Of a DNA stretch of 64,000 nt, positions 24,880-54,605 are shown piece after piece. Position numbers and translations under genes: made by a program. Each line of letters opens with the position of its first letter. Position 1 is the stretch's first letter. The DNA is from Rhyzopertha dominica (lineage: Eukaryota; Arthropoda; Insecta; Coleoptera; Bostrichidae). The stretch lies in NCBI GenBank assembly GCA_025024175.1, contig QCXZ01000064.1:23432286-23496285 (forward strand). Reading direction: 5' to 3'. The notes beneath the pieces are model-generated. The model searched no databases. It had not been told where the DNA came from and saw nothing but the letters and a program-made list of their open reading frames with translations.

Positions 24880-25966
24880 CTTTGTACAACTAAAACATCT
24901 CGAATTTTGTTTCAGGATATCCTTTTTTTCAGGCAAACTAAGTGTGGAATCACATTTTTGTCAGATGGTCTTTTGAACGACAAAACAAGATACCTTTTTA
25001 TTTTTAACGGTGCCGGTTAATAACTCTGCTGCAGTGCAAATCTTATTTCTTCCAAACGCGTTAATGCTAGGTACTTTTCTGGCGCATCCGTCCATTCTTT
25101 TAGCTTCTTCAATTGATTCAATTTCAAGTTTCAAGAAATGCAAAATCTTGTTGATTTGTTCTTCATATTCTATTTCTGAATTACGTTTTGTGCCTTTTTC
25201 TAACATAAAACTTGATGGTGTTTGTGGAATGTCTGACTTGCATTTTTTGTTGAATTCTATTCTCATGGAATATGGCAGGGCTTTCAACACAATGGATTTG
25301 AACGTCAAGCCATATTTTCGGAAGAAACTCCCAGTGAGTGGAGGGATCTACATGTAGTGCTTGCTGCGTTACACAATTTCCAAAACGTCATTTTTATTCT
25401 TTATTGACGGCAACATCAGTAACTGTTGAATGTAACTATGTATCTACGATTCTTTCTACGTCTCCAAATTCCTGTTCTAATAATTCAATGGCATCCTTAT
25501 AACAACTCTGACTAGAAAGCAATCCATTAATAATAGTATCAGTAGCTCTTCCTATTAATGCGCTTTTCAAATAACTGAATTTAGCCGAGTCACCTAGTTC
25601 ATCGTTATTGTGAATGTTTAAGCTAAACTGTTCCCAAAACTGTTGCCAATCTTGTGGATTGCCATTGAATTTAACTAATTCTAGCTTAGGTAATCTCACC
25701 GTTTTCCTTTTCACTGAAATTAGTGCCCTCTCTGCTTGAACTGCATCAAGAGTTCCATGTCCTCTATCCGACTGTAACCTTTGTTCAAGTTTTGCAATAC
25801 ACATGACAGCAGCATCGTTGTACTCTAAACATTTTTCAAATTCTGCCTGCAGCTGGTCTTCATTTAGATCGTTCTCGTTCATTTTGGTTAAAACTTTTTC
25901 GTTAGCGTCAGATAAGGTACCTCCAGCTGCCTTCACTCTTGCGATCAATACATTAATCTCAGACAC
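24880..25966 (-). pseudogene. BEL/Pao gag (DUF1759-type), broken
   Basis: The intact N-terminal part, 25,966-25,436, starts MSEINVLIARVK. It contains the family-typical 'LPKLELVKFNGNPQDWQQFW' region (about residues 92-111), followed by an 'AKFSYLKSALIGRA' stretch and 'AIELLEQEFG'. A stop or frame break follows near 25,436. A second gag piece, 25,308-24,961, continues with acidic and basic helical sequence. Cysteine-rich remains of zinc knuckles lie near 24,840-24,890 in a broken frame. In living elements this protein packages the RNA. Here it cannot be made as one chain. Confidence 0.85.
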
Positions 25967-26125
25967 ATCAATATTCTCTTCTTTTAGGAGGTCGTCCGCA
26001 CCATTTATAAGCCTTGTTAAAAGAGCACGACAAGTTTTCCGTAACTATAATTCCATTTTCCAACGTTCAAAATCAGCTTTTCTTATACAGACCTTCGCAA
26101 GTTCCCGGGTTTCGGCACCAAAATA

Positions 26126-26289
26126 TGAAAAATACGTTCCAACGATCAATAAAACCCAGTCCGTTAATTTAAAGATTTGTATTCAACTTTAACGATACAA
26201 CGCAGGAAAACTTAAAAATATAACTCGTGTCCTTTTTGATGTATGTCAGATATTGTCTATTATTTTTCTATGCCTTCTAATTTTTAACA
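26126..26289 (-). repeat. 5' LTR of the BEL/Pao element
   Basis: 164 bp, pairs with 21,882-22,046. The tRNA-Phe primer-binding site lies 5 bases inside it. Confidence 0.88.
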
Positions 26290-26296
26290 TAGAATA

Positions 26297-26612
26297 CTTT
26301 ATTAATTGGAACAGATAATCTATAAGATAATCTTTCATAGTCTGACCAAAATACTGGAGTTAAACGGCGCTCCTAGCACACCTTAAGCTGCAATGACGAC
26401 GCCTGTAAGTACACCCATCAGGTATAATTAGAATGCCTTATTAAGTGGAACTGATAATTTCTTAGTGTTCGTTTAACAAAATACGGAGTTTGCCGGTTGT
26501 CCTAGCATATATTAAGCTGTAATGTCGGCGCCTGTACCCCCATCAGGTACAATTAGAATGCCTTGTTAACTGGAACAGACAATCACTTATAGTGATATAG
26601 GTGATAGGTGAT
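26297..26612 (+). repeat. 127-bp satellite, about 2.5 diverged monomers
   Basis: The satellite resumes directly after the BEL/Pao target duplication (TTATTAATTGGAACAGATAA; GACGACGCCTGTAAG). It ends in a short GGTGATA triplication at the border of the next insertion. Confidence 0.88.
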
Positions 26613-27073
26613 AGGTGACCAACCGTCCGGATTTAGCCCGGACAGGTTTGTATTTTTGTTCATGAGTCCGTACTTAATTTGGTATCCGGATTTGTCCGGA
26701 TTTTCATAATTTTGTTTGGATTTGTCCGGGTTTTTTTAAATTTTGGCTAAAAATGTGCACATGGTATTTTACTTTTTCATTCTTGCCAGTGATGCTGTCA
26801 GGCGTAGCTAACTTCATAGTTTCATCTGTCACCTTAATGTCAGCCACAGACATCCATTATGTAGACGCGCGAGAAAATATTCTAACGACTCGTAAGACGC
26901 CATATTGCTCGTACGTAGGGCAGCGAATCTGCGTGGTAACACACTGGTGTGACAAAGTAAATGGCGATTGCCGAAGTGTTCCGTCCTGTTCCTTTCATAT
27001 TATAATATTTACCGCGCATGCGTCTGGCTCTACCTGCCCCTACCACCAAATCCTTTTACATTAAACTTCTAGG

Positions 27074-27992
27074 CAGGGTTGTTCATGCTATTACAATTGT
27101 AACAGATCTATTACAATGAGCGAAAGGCTATTACGCTATTACAAAAGCAGTAAAATCTATTACATTTATTATTATGTCGCCTCATTTCTTCCGAGGTCTG
27201 TACCATGTCAAAAATTATTATTTATTTTAGATTGCGCCGTACACAGGAAACTATAATACCTGATCTACGCACACTTTTATAATTCATCAACAGATGTAGC
27301 CACGTGCTAATTTTGTTTTCAGAAACTAAAAGTCCCTAAATTATGTTTAATTTTAATGTTAGGTTAGCCGTTTCAAGTTTCAACTACCAACGTACCAACT
27401 CCGTGCCACGTGCTAATGGAATATTTTATTTCTGGTTTAATGTTCTTGCCTCATTCGTCTGCTGCGGCAGAACGTGTGTTTTCACAATCAAACCTGATAA
27501 AATTTAAATGTAGAAATCGACTAAAAGTTAATACATGTAATGCGTTATTGCATGCAAAAGAAATGTTGAAAAACTACACATGCTTTAATTTTAAACCTTT
27601 CCTTAATTTAATGTCAAGAAATATATATGACGATAGTTCTGATGATACTGTCGATGACTTAACATTTTAGTTTAAGGGTTTTGTAATGTAATGTGATTTA
27701 ATAAGCTCTCAGCTGTCTTATATTAGTGATAAATTATTGTTTATATTTTATTGTAAGTAGTTGCATATTTTGGTTATTCCTTTTTTATTGTAGTAAACGT
27801 TTATAATAAAGTAATTTTTTCCTTTTTATTAAAATCTTTACATTACGCTTGCATAGGTGGTGTCATCTCACACATGAAAGCTCTATTGCATTTGTATGAA
27901 AGCTTGAACAAAAGCTATTACATTTTTAAGAAATCTATTACAGTTTCCTGCTTTAATCTGTTACAAATGGATAATTGAAAAGAACAACCCTG
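27074..27992. mobile_element. hAT-superfamily element, 919 bp, 8-bp target duplication
   Basis: The termini CAGGGTTGTTC and GAACAACCCTG are perfect inverted repeats. They are flanked by CTTCTAGG on both sides (27,066-27,073 and 27,993-28,000). An 8-bp duplication and CAGGG-type ends are hAT hallmarks. Subterminal 'CTATTACA' motifs recur at both ends, as possible transposase-binding sites. The inside keeps only the C-terminal end of a transposase, so this is an internally deleted copy. Confidence 0.93.
27410..27670 (+). pseudogene. hAT transposase C-terminal (dimerisation) fragment
   Basis: 86 codons. The segment 'LPHSSAAAERVFSQSNLIKF' (about residues 15-34), followed by a CRNRL and ALLHAKEML region, is the conserved hATC dimerisation motif. 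The acidic tail ends at a TAG. Catalytic and zinc-finger parts of the transposase are absent. The nominal ATG is arbitrary because this is the remnant of a longer ORF. Confidence 0.85.
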
Positions 27993-28442
27993 CTTCTAGG
28001 TATTCTGACATTAGCTTGATCCCCCCAATAAATTTCTTAATCCTGATTGCAAAAAACCCTTTGTCGTGTTGTTCATAGTTGATGCAGAATGCAATAAATA
28101 AAAGATATTTATTTGAAACAATAATCATTTACAAAGATGCTTTTATTCGACCACACATATTTTTTGCAATAACAAGCATAACACATTACCTACATTTATT
28201 TTCGACTGTCGACTGGCTGAATGATTACTATGGTACATCGCGCTATAATTGTAGGATGCCAGGAAATTTGAAAATAAAAGCGCGGCATTTAGAACCTTGG
28301 TCATTTTAATGAAAATCGGGACTGTCCCGCCGAAATCGGGACATCTAGCATCCCTATGCCTGGTCATCCCTCTTTATTATCCTATATTACAAATAGCACC
28401 GGGAAGGCGTCTGGATTTTCTGGTTTGGGAAGTTGGTCACCT

Positions 28443-28964
28443 TATGTTAGTTTGACCAAATGCGGAGTTAGACGGTGGTCCTAGCATACGTTAAGTTGTA
28501 ATGACGGCGCCTGTACCCCCATCAAGTATAATTAAAATGCCGTATCAGGAGGAACAGATAATCTTTTATAGTTTTAGTTTGACAAAATATTGGTGTTATG
28601 GTGTGGTCCTAACATACGTTAAGCTGTAATGACGGCGCCTGTACTTCCATCCAGTATATTTTGAATGCCTTATTAAGTGGAACAGATAATCTCTTATAGT
28701 GTTAGTTTGACCAAATACGGAGTTAGACGGTGATACTAGCATACGTTAAGCTGTAATGACGGCGACTGTACCCCCATCAAGTATAATTAGAATGCCTTAT
28801 TAAGTAGAACAGATAATCTTTTATAGTTTTAGTTTGACCAAATACTGGAGTTATACGGTGGTCCTAGCATACGTTAAGATGCAATGACGGCGCCTATACC
28901 CGCATCAAGTACAGTTTAATCTCTTATAGAGTTAGTTATTTGACCAAATACTTATTAGAAAATT
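28443..28964 (+). repeat. 127-bp satellite, last four diverged monomers
   Basis: The motifs GTTAGTTTGACCAAATGCGG, GACGGTGGTCCTAGCATACG and ATTAGAATGCCTTATTAAGT continue to about 28,950, where the array stops inside a monomer against a transposase fragment. Confidence 0.9.
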
Positions 28965-29335
28965 TCACACAATGCATTTGATATGTGAGTTCTCGAAAGA
29001 ATAATAGTGAAAATTACGCCTATTAACACAACCGTTTCTGTGGAATCTTGCTTTGTCGTTAAGTAAAATATAATAAAAAAAAATTCTCATTTCCGCAATT
29101 CTTTCCAGAGACCATTCACAAAATGTTAATCTCAGAATGCGGTCATTTTCATTTAATTCTTGGTGCAATTGAATGTGATATGGATGCATTCTGTGCCTTT
29201 TTAATATTTTCTGAACAGAAGTTCGGTCTATTTCCAAGTCCCTACTGGCGTGAACTTACATGCAGACCTTCTTGTATGGCAAAAAGGACATGTAATTCGT
29301 TCTCTTCATTTGTAGTATGTTTTATTCGTTCGTTT
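28965..29335 (-). pseudogene. Tc1/mariner-superfamily transposase fragment
   Basis: The open frame 29,237-28,965 has 'VQKILKRHRMHPYHIQLHQE' followed by 'FCEWSLERI' and 'NDKARFHRNGCVNRRNFHYY'. This is the end of the helix-turn-helix part and the start of the DDE core, with the first catalytic aspartate in 'NDKARF'. Broken frames upstream on the same strand (29,335-29,240) read like the preceding helix-turn-helix ('VLFAIQE'). The remaining catalytic core is missing where the satellite begins. Terminal repeats were not found. Confidence 0.75.
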
Positions 29336-29676
29336 TTCTGGTAGGTAACTTCATGGATGTATAAAAGAGGGGATCCAGCTTTTCACCTTCTAAACTGATG
29401 NCAACATGTGATCACAGTCTAAGCGTTTATTTGTAGAAAACATTGGATCTTCCAGTTGACCAGTTGTGTATGTCCAATGACTAAGCTCCATGTTCACGGT
29501 CACACACCATTTGGGCGTTTNCGTGTTTGTTTTTATTTGGTTTTATGATGTGTAAGACGCAGGGAACGATTTCCATATAATTGTTAACGGTAGCAGTGAT
29601 AAGATGATCAGGCAGTGTCAAATGTGCAGAAAGAATGATATACGTTAACCCAATGTTTCATTTCACAAGTATGTAA
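29336..29676. other. No recognised features
   Basis: AT-rich intergenic sequence with two N positions (29,401 and 29,521). No repeat, ORF or RNA gene was seen. Confidence 0.5.
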
Positions 29677-29685
29677 CACCCAAGT

Positions 29686-30353
29686 GTATCATCACGAATC
29701 CCGGAATGTCGAACCAAGGAATTACGAACTCGCGAAACCGGCACCGACGAACGCAGGAAACGTCGAATCGTGGAAAGAAGTGAAATTAGTTACATACCAG
29801 CGGTATCTCAACTGTTGTACGAATCAATGTCTAGCTTATGCAACCGTGCTTACAACTGTGTCTGTAATCATCAATACCACCATATTATTGTGTTTATATT
29901 CTTTCGATTTTTCGTACCATACATAAATAAATGTTATGAATGCGTTCTACAATGATTTATATATTATCTTATGTTGTATGTATAATTAGAGTTTTGACCC
30001 CAATCGTCAAGAAAAAAATTCTGCATAATATAATTGTAATGGACTTCTAGGCATGATTAGTTATTCTATACAACCTACATTTTTTCGGTAAGTATATTAA
30101 CTTCACTATTATCTACTAATGTCAAGTCTTCATATTTTATTATATATTCTACACATGTGTACTCGTATATAAAACTCTTACTATGCACTACTGCATATTT
30201 GGTTGCATATAATATACTAAAATAGGTGTAAGTACCACTGGTTTAATCTTTTCTCTCGTTCGACTTTCCCGAGTTCGTCAGTCGCGTACAAACAGAATGT
30301 TCGGTGGTTCGACGATTTCCTTGGTTCGACATTCCGGGATTCGTCATGGACTC
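29686..30353. mobile_element. Small TIR element, 668 bp, 9-bp target duplication
   Basis: CACCCAAGT flanks both sides (29,677-29,685 and 30,354-30,362). The ends share the inverted stretch CGAATCCCGGAATGTCGAAC (29,694 onward; complement near 30,330-30,350), about 33 bp in imperfect form. Subterminal 'TCGAAC/GTTCGAC' motifs recur. There is no coding capacity, although short ORFs at 29,684-29,955 overlap it by chance. The 9-bp duplication fits a Mutator-like MITE. Confidence 0.78.
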
Positions 30354-30362
30354 CACCCAAGT

Positions 30363-30718
30363 AGTATTAAGTTAAGGTTAAGATTCATAGGCGTGCGGTA
30401 GTTAAATTGCTTATTATGCTGATATTTTACAACACTACTACTGAAATAATTGTTTATTAGTGTATAACACAAAACCGAATTTCATATGCGTGCATAAATC
30501 ATGTTCATATAATATTTTTTTCCTACCTATCATTTTTACTTTTCCGAAGCATACTGAAGAATGCAAATTGCGGCACGCCAATGCCGCGGAAAGAAAACAA
30601 AGTTTGTTATTGCGCTACTTCACGTCATTTAGATGTTGGCTTCACAACAATGCGCTTTCTGTTAATGAGATGCGATATCCCTTCTTTTATACATCCATGG
30701 GTAACTTTGCCGGTTTGG
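30363..30718. other. Unclassified sequence downstream of the DUF4817 fragment
   Basis: A 143-codon plus-strand ORF (30,460-30,891) crosses this stretch. It has no recognisable domain and runs antisense to the DUF4817 fragment, so it is probably fortuitous. Confidence 0.4.
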
Positions 30719-30868
30719 TCAAAGCGTTAGTTTTTCAAATGCACAATTTGATGGTTGTCTTCTATCTGGGTAACGTGGCCTGTACAGTCTTGACGCCAGT
30801 AAACAATTTTTGTAACTTGATCCAAGTATGTAAATCATGTCGGTCATTTCTTCAACTGAAAAATTCAT
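30719..30868 (-). pseudogene. DUF4817-like helix-turn-helix fragment of a transposase
   Basis: The minus-strand frame from M at 30,868 reads 'MNFSVEEMTDMIYILGSSYK' and then a 'LYRPRYPDRRQPSNCAF' segment. It resembles the N-terminal DUF4817 domain ('EE.aDM...yG...gn...A.rlY..rfP.rr.P'), found in many insect transposon-encoded proteins. The frame stops after about 50 residues and no catalytic core follows. The hAT-like MITE (30,886-31,246) inserted just upstream. Confidence 0.55.
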
Positions 30869-30885
30869 ATTCAATGGATTGCAAG

Positions 30886-31246
30886 CACTGATCTCTACAT
30901 AACTGGATGTCGCATAAGTCATTCAAAACTGTGATAAGTAGCCACCATACCGCTGGTACTCGTACTAACGGCGCGTTCAAATTTTAGGTTAGATCCTTAA
31001 CCTTAACTATATAATATGGTTATGAGTAAACGTAACATCCAGTTTGTACGGTAGATGTTTCTGGATGTTTCTTACTCAAACACTACAATCATCAATCATT
31101 AACGTTATATTTACCGCAGAAGCAAACCTTTGTCAAAATTTTAGTACAAGGACCAGCGGCTAGGCGCTAAAGTGGCGTAAATCTATCACAAATAATTTAA
31201 ATGCATTTTGGTATGTAAGCGACATCCAGTTATTTAGAGATCAGTG
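30886..31246. mobile_element. hAT-like MITE, 361 bp, 8-bp target duplication
   Basis: ATTGCAAG flanks both sides (30,878-30,885 and 31,247-31,254). The ends CACTGATCTCTACATAACTG and its complement (near 31,222-31,246) form inverted repeats of about 30 bp with few mismatches. There is no ORF. The 8-bp duplication and CA...TG ends fit hAT. Confidence 0.88.
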
Positions 31247-31254
31247 ATTGCAAG

Positions 31255-32220
31255 TAACACAAGAAAATTCGTAAAATGTTTAGTGACAGAACACGTCTGA
31301 AATATTGTTTTCCATGGCCAACTTGAGTAAAATTAGACGAATTGCAACAACTTTCAAAATAATTCAATTAAAAAGAAAATAATTAAATTTAAATTGAAAT
31401 TAATTAATGTATCAAGTATGCAAAAACGTGGGCTCTAAGGAGAAAACCGTATCATTTCACCGGTAAGCATTGTTTAGGTTATATTTATAATTGTCATAGG
31501 CGTCGTTTGATAAATTTAGCGAAATTAGTTATTTTATAGAGAAATACTTTTATAAAATGTAATGAAGTTGATAGTGAAGGATTAATACATATGGAAAATG
31601 GTTACTGTTAGTGGTAGACGTTTTAACAATAAATATTTGTAGGTAAAAGAAGAGAGCCGATGTGTTCGGAGTAAGTAGTTCAGTGATGTGTGATGCCGAT
31701 TTTAATTTTATGTATTTCTTTTTATTTGACAATAAATTTCATTTTCGCAGTTTCTGAATTTTTTGCCTTATATTTCTATGTGAAGAATGTCAAATGTTTT
31801 CTAGTTAAGTGTTGATTAATGATTAGTAATGCTAGAACTCTGTTGATGCTTTAATTCGGCGAAAACTTTTTTCCTGCTTGTAACGAAATTAAATTAGTGT
31901 TTGTTGTATAAAAAGATGTTTCTTTGCTTTAACTGAAAGATTGTTCGAAATATAATTGATCTACGCCCCGCTTTTGTTTTTAGTTGGAAGTTAAATTATC
32001 TCACTGTTGACCTTTTTATAACAGTACGGCAATGTACTTGGAGGAAAACTGTATCTCCCCCTCGTACCCGCGCTCCCCTCACCATCATTGGTATTGGCGT
32101 CAGTTCCAACCGTATTTGTGAATAAGATGTGTCCATTTAATAATATGATAATGGCAGAGATCGTTATCCTTTTAAGTACATTTATCCGTATTTTTGACTT
32201 ACGAGATTTTTAGTTCATCA
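31255..32220. other. Intergenic sequence upstream of the helicase gene
   Basis: AT-rich, with no supported gene. A 60-codon minus ORF (31,550-31,732) shows no domain and is treated as chance. Confidence 0.5.
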
Positions 32221-32340
32221 GAACACCGTGAGGGTTAGATCACGTGAGATTGTGACGTACCGCGATTTATGACGTAGGTGGTAGGTTGTTGCGCGCGGTG
32301 AATGCGAAAACTGGAAACTGGCTGCGGCAGTAAGGGGTTA
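32221..32340 (+). promoter_or_regulatory. Probable promoter region of the DDX43-like gene
   Basis: A locally GC-richer island in AT-rich DNA carries an E-box CACGTG (32,241), two CRE-like TGACGTA sites 17 bp apart (32,253 and 32,270) and a GCGCGC run near 32,291. It sits just upstream of a candidate noncoding first exon. No TATA box is obvious. The assignment is inferred from position and composition. Confidence 0.45.
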
Positions 32341-32721
32341 GTGAAAAAGTAACATAAGAAGTTATTATTAGTGTTTTACACCTGTTCTTTTAACGCTTGT
32401 ATTTAAAGGTGAGGTTTATATATCATTTATTATTATTAATGTATTCCGACTATCAAGTAATATTGCTATAACGATCCTTAATTACCGGTATTTTTTGAGA
32501 GCAACATGCTCTTCACAATAATGTAAAATGAACGTGAGATTTTTGGTTTGAGCTGTTGTAGTATATAGTATCACATGCTATATTTCCTATTAGATCCCTT
32601 TAGAAAACAACTAATATTAATATAGTTAAATAGGTTAGAAATCTTTGATTAATGTAGATGCAGTTACTAATTTCCTGGTTTGTAGTTGTAGAACCTTATT
32701 TGATTTTATAATTAATCAGCA
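32341..32721 (+). other. Candidate 5' UTR exon and 5' UTR intron of the DDX43-like gene
   Basis: AAAG|GTGAGG at 32,408/32,409 is a good donor. AATCAG at 32,714-32,719 gives an acceptor two bases before the start codon. A noncoding first exon ending at 32,408 and a 311-bp intron 32,409-32,719 are therefore plausible. RNA evidence would be needed to fix the transcription start. Confidence 0.45.
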
Positions 32722-52402
<19,681 letters not shown>

Positions 52403-52474
52403 TGTTGAGGATTTGTTAAGAGAATTTTTTAGTTCAATGAATGTGTTTATTTTGTATTATTGGCATCTTTTCCG

Positions 52475-52480
52475 AATAAA
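52475..52480 (+). terminator. Polyadenylation signal of the DDX43-like gene
   Basis: AATAAA lies 73 nt after the stop codon, giving a short 3' UTR. Confidence 0.6.
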
Positions 52481-54164
52481 CTGTTCCGTTTTTTATTCAT
52501 CGTATGCATTTGCCTGAAAGTGTAATAATTGTTAAATGTTCTGGTTGTTTCATACTGTTTCTATACCTGAAGGGACTCTTTGCTACGATTCATTTGACTT
52601 ACAACATATCGAGTGTCTTGTACTTCAGATGGATCACCGTCTCCATACATATATATTGTAGGACCAGAAGCTTCCTAAAACACAAGTTTATTAAACATAT
52701 AAATATGAAATTAACCAAATTAATGATGTGACCCCATTAACTAGGGTAAATAAGGTGCTTTTTTAAGTATCTTTATAACATTGAATAAATAATTTTTTTT
52801 TGATGAGTGTTTTAGTATGTATTGCAAATGTGAATTTTTGATTTGAATATTTAGGTGTACCAACGTTTTTGCAAACTATTCTAAGTATTTATTTAATTCT
52901 GTCTTAGTGTAACAGTTTGTACAATGAATTTAAATTCCAATGACATTCTTTGGGTGAGTAGCTTAGAAAGGAATGGCCAATTGCAGTGACTGCTTTTGAA
53001 TATACAAGGTGATCAGTTAAGGCTGGACAGCGGCTGCATCTTAGAAATTAATAGTGCTAAAATCTTGCGGTAAAAATTTTTTAAACAAATTTGGCCATCC
53101 ATTTTTCATTTAAAATGNTATAAAGTACGTAACTTTGCTGCAAGGTGGCACATTAAATATGAGATATCAAAGAATCGTTTCTTTTTCCAAAAAGTTGCAA
53201 AGCATATTGGTCTAAAATAAACTCATTGCAATCTATCTTTATTTGTTAATAAATTTTGTTGGAACATTTTTTCTAGTTGCTATGGCAACGACAATAAAAG
53301 GGATAGAAGTTTCTAATCTTCAAAATGGCATAACTCAAATATAGTTTAACCAAATTTAACGAGTGATGGCTAGTTTTAAAGTGAATTTTATGGTCTTCAG
53401 TATAATCATAAATAACCTATAATTTATTGCAACTTCTTGGCAATAGGGGGCGTTAATTATAACATTTTTACTTGTTCAAATATCTTTAAAAAATCACATG
53501 CAACCCTGTAGATTTTTTTGTTGGTTGTTATAGCTTAAATACAAAATGTAGTGTAACTGATTATGAATCTTGGATATATGCCTTTAAACTTAATCGAAAC
53601 AGTCCGGTGTTGTTAATGCACAACAACCCTGCTCTCTGTTACCCCAAAGTTTTTCAAAGAAGTTTAATTCACAGCATCCATGCTCCAGAATTGTTCATCA
53701 TGGCCACGCTTTCTCCCTCCCTTACAGTACATCAAATATAGCAATTTTTACTACAGTCAGACATAAAATTTTTGTAGGTTCTACTATATAGCCCTGGTTT
53801 ATAACAAAGTAATTAATTTTTTGTTCCCAAACTAAATAAAATGTGGTCAGCTCTTTTCTTAATGGGGATGTTGCTCATGCTGTGTTCGAAAATCTCATTT
53901 CTCAAGACTCAAGAACAGTGGAATTTTTGTTATAATGGCTGGTTTACTCAAATGAACACCTTTGATTTTTATAGTTTGCAAAAATTTTTGAGCAATGAAA
54001 CGAGGTGAAATGACACTACGTGGTAAGTGCCAAAGTTTTTAAATTAGAAAATAATAAACTCATAATTGGAGTTTTGAGTAAATTGATGACTTCAATAAAT
54101 CGTTGAAAAAGGACCTTTAATTTTAGTGATAATGAGGTGGTCTGCACACTTATTTGGCACCTAC
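52481..54164. other. Intergenic sequence, unclassified
   Basis: The stretch from about 53,009 (ACAAGGTGATCAGTTAAGGC) to about 53,630 has the look of an arthropod MITE start, but no matching right end was found. No genes are supported. Confidence 0.4.
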
Positions 54165-54603
54165 CTCGTATTTTCAAAACTTAGAAATTTTAATTTTACC
54201 ATATTTGAGAATCGTGCTACCCGTACGATACGTTTAGACTCCAAAGAGTTCGAATCCGTATCACAAACCGGAGAACCACAACAGTAATCACACAGTGCAG
54301 ATAAGGCCACCAAAGGATAGGCCAAGAAAAATATGGTATTCAAGCAAAATTCGGCTTTCCTGCAAATTATGTATTTTAAGTGTATCTTTGCAAATAGTCC
54401 ATAACACCTTGACATAAGACGTACAGTTCTTCTGTGTGTTTGTGGATGTACAGGCCAACCAGAGTCATCATATTCAACAATGCAGTCTGAGAGGTCTGGT
54501 TCATAGTATTTGTCCAATCTACATGGTAAGTTAGCTAATAATGTTAAACCACACATTCCGATGGTCGAAAAGCATACTAAACCTATCAAGCCTTTCAGCA
54601 GAC
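54165..54603 (-). CDS. Candidate internal exon of an unrecognised membrane protein
   Basis: The minus strand has a strong acceptor (CTTTGATTTTTTTTAG) at 54,604-54,605 and a donor AG|GTAGGT at 54,164. The frame stays open for about 146 codons between them. It reads 'GLIGLVCFSTIGMCGLTLLA' (hydrophobic), then an acidic/polar part, then 'FCLNTIFFLAYPLVALSALC' (hydrophobic). Two likely membrane segments and good splice sites support a real exon. I do not recognise the family, and neighbouring exons were not identified. It could also be a degenerate or chance ORF. Confidence 0.4.
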
Positions 54604-54605
54604 CT

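Larger units (their letters stand above)
21882..26289 (-). mobile_element. BEL/Pao LTR retrotransposon, full length but decayed
   Basis: Both LTRs are present (21,882-22,046 and 26,126-26,289) and differ by only a few substitutions and small indels. Each reads TGTTAAAAATTAG...TTTTTCA on the minus strand. Satellite sequence TAGAATA borders both sides (21,875-21,881 and 26,290-26,296), giving a 4-7 bp target duplication with boundary ambiguity. Next to the 5' LTR, TCCCGGGTTTCGGCACCA (26,103-26,120) equals the 3' end of eukaryotic tRNA-Phe with CCA, so the primer-binding site is for tRNA-Phe. A polypurine tract GGGGAGGG (22,047-22,054, complement) abuts the 3' LTR. Coding order on the minus strand is gag, protease, RT/RNase H, integrase, C-terminal domain, broken into many frames. 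No env-like ORF is visible. Confidence 0.93.
26613..28442. mobile_element. TIR element carrying a nested hAT insertion
   Basis: The ends AGGTGACCAAC (26,613) and GTTGGTCACCT (28,432-28,442) are inverted. Satellite 'CTTATAGTG' precedes it and a diverged 'CTTATGTTAG' follows, so a target duplication is plausible but imperfect. Subterminal parts contain GTCCGG and ATCGGGAC motifs. Minus the nested hAT copy it is about 0.9 kb. ORFs at 26,753-27,064 and 28,079-28,309 have no recognisable product. The superfamily is not determined. Confidence 0.6.
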
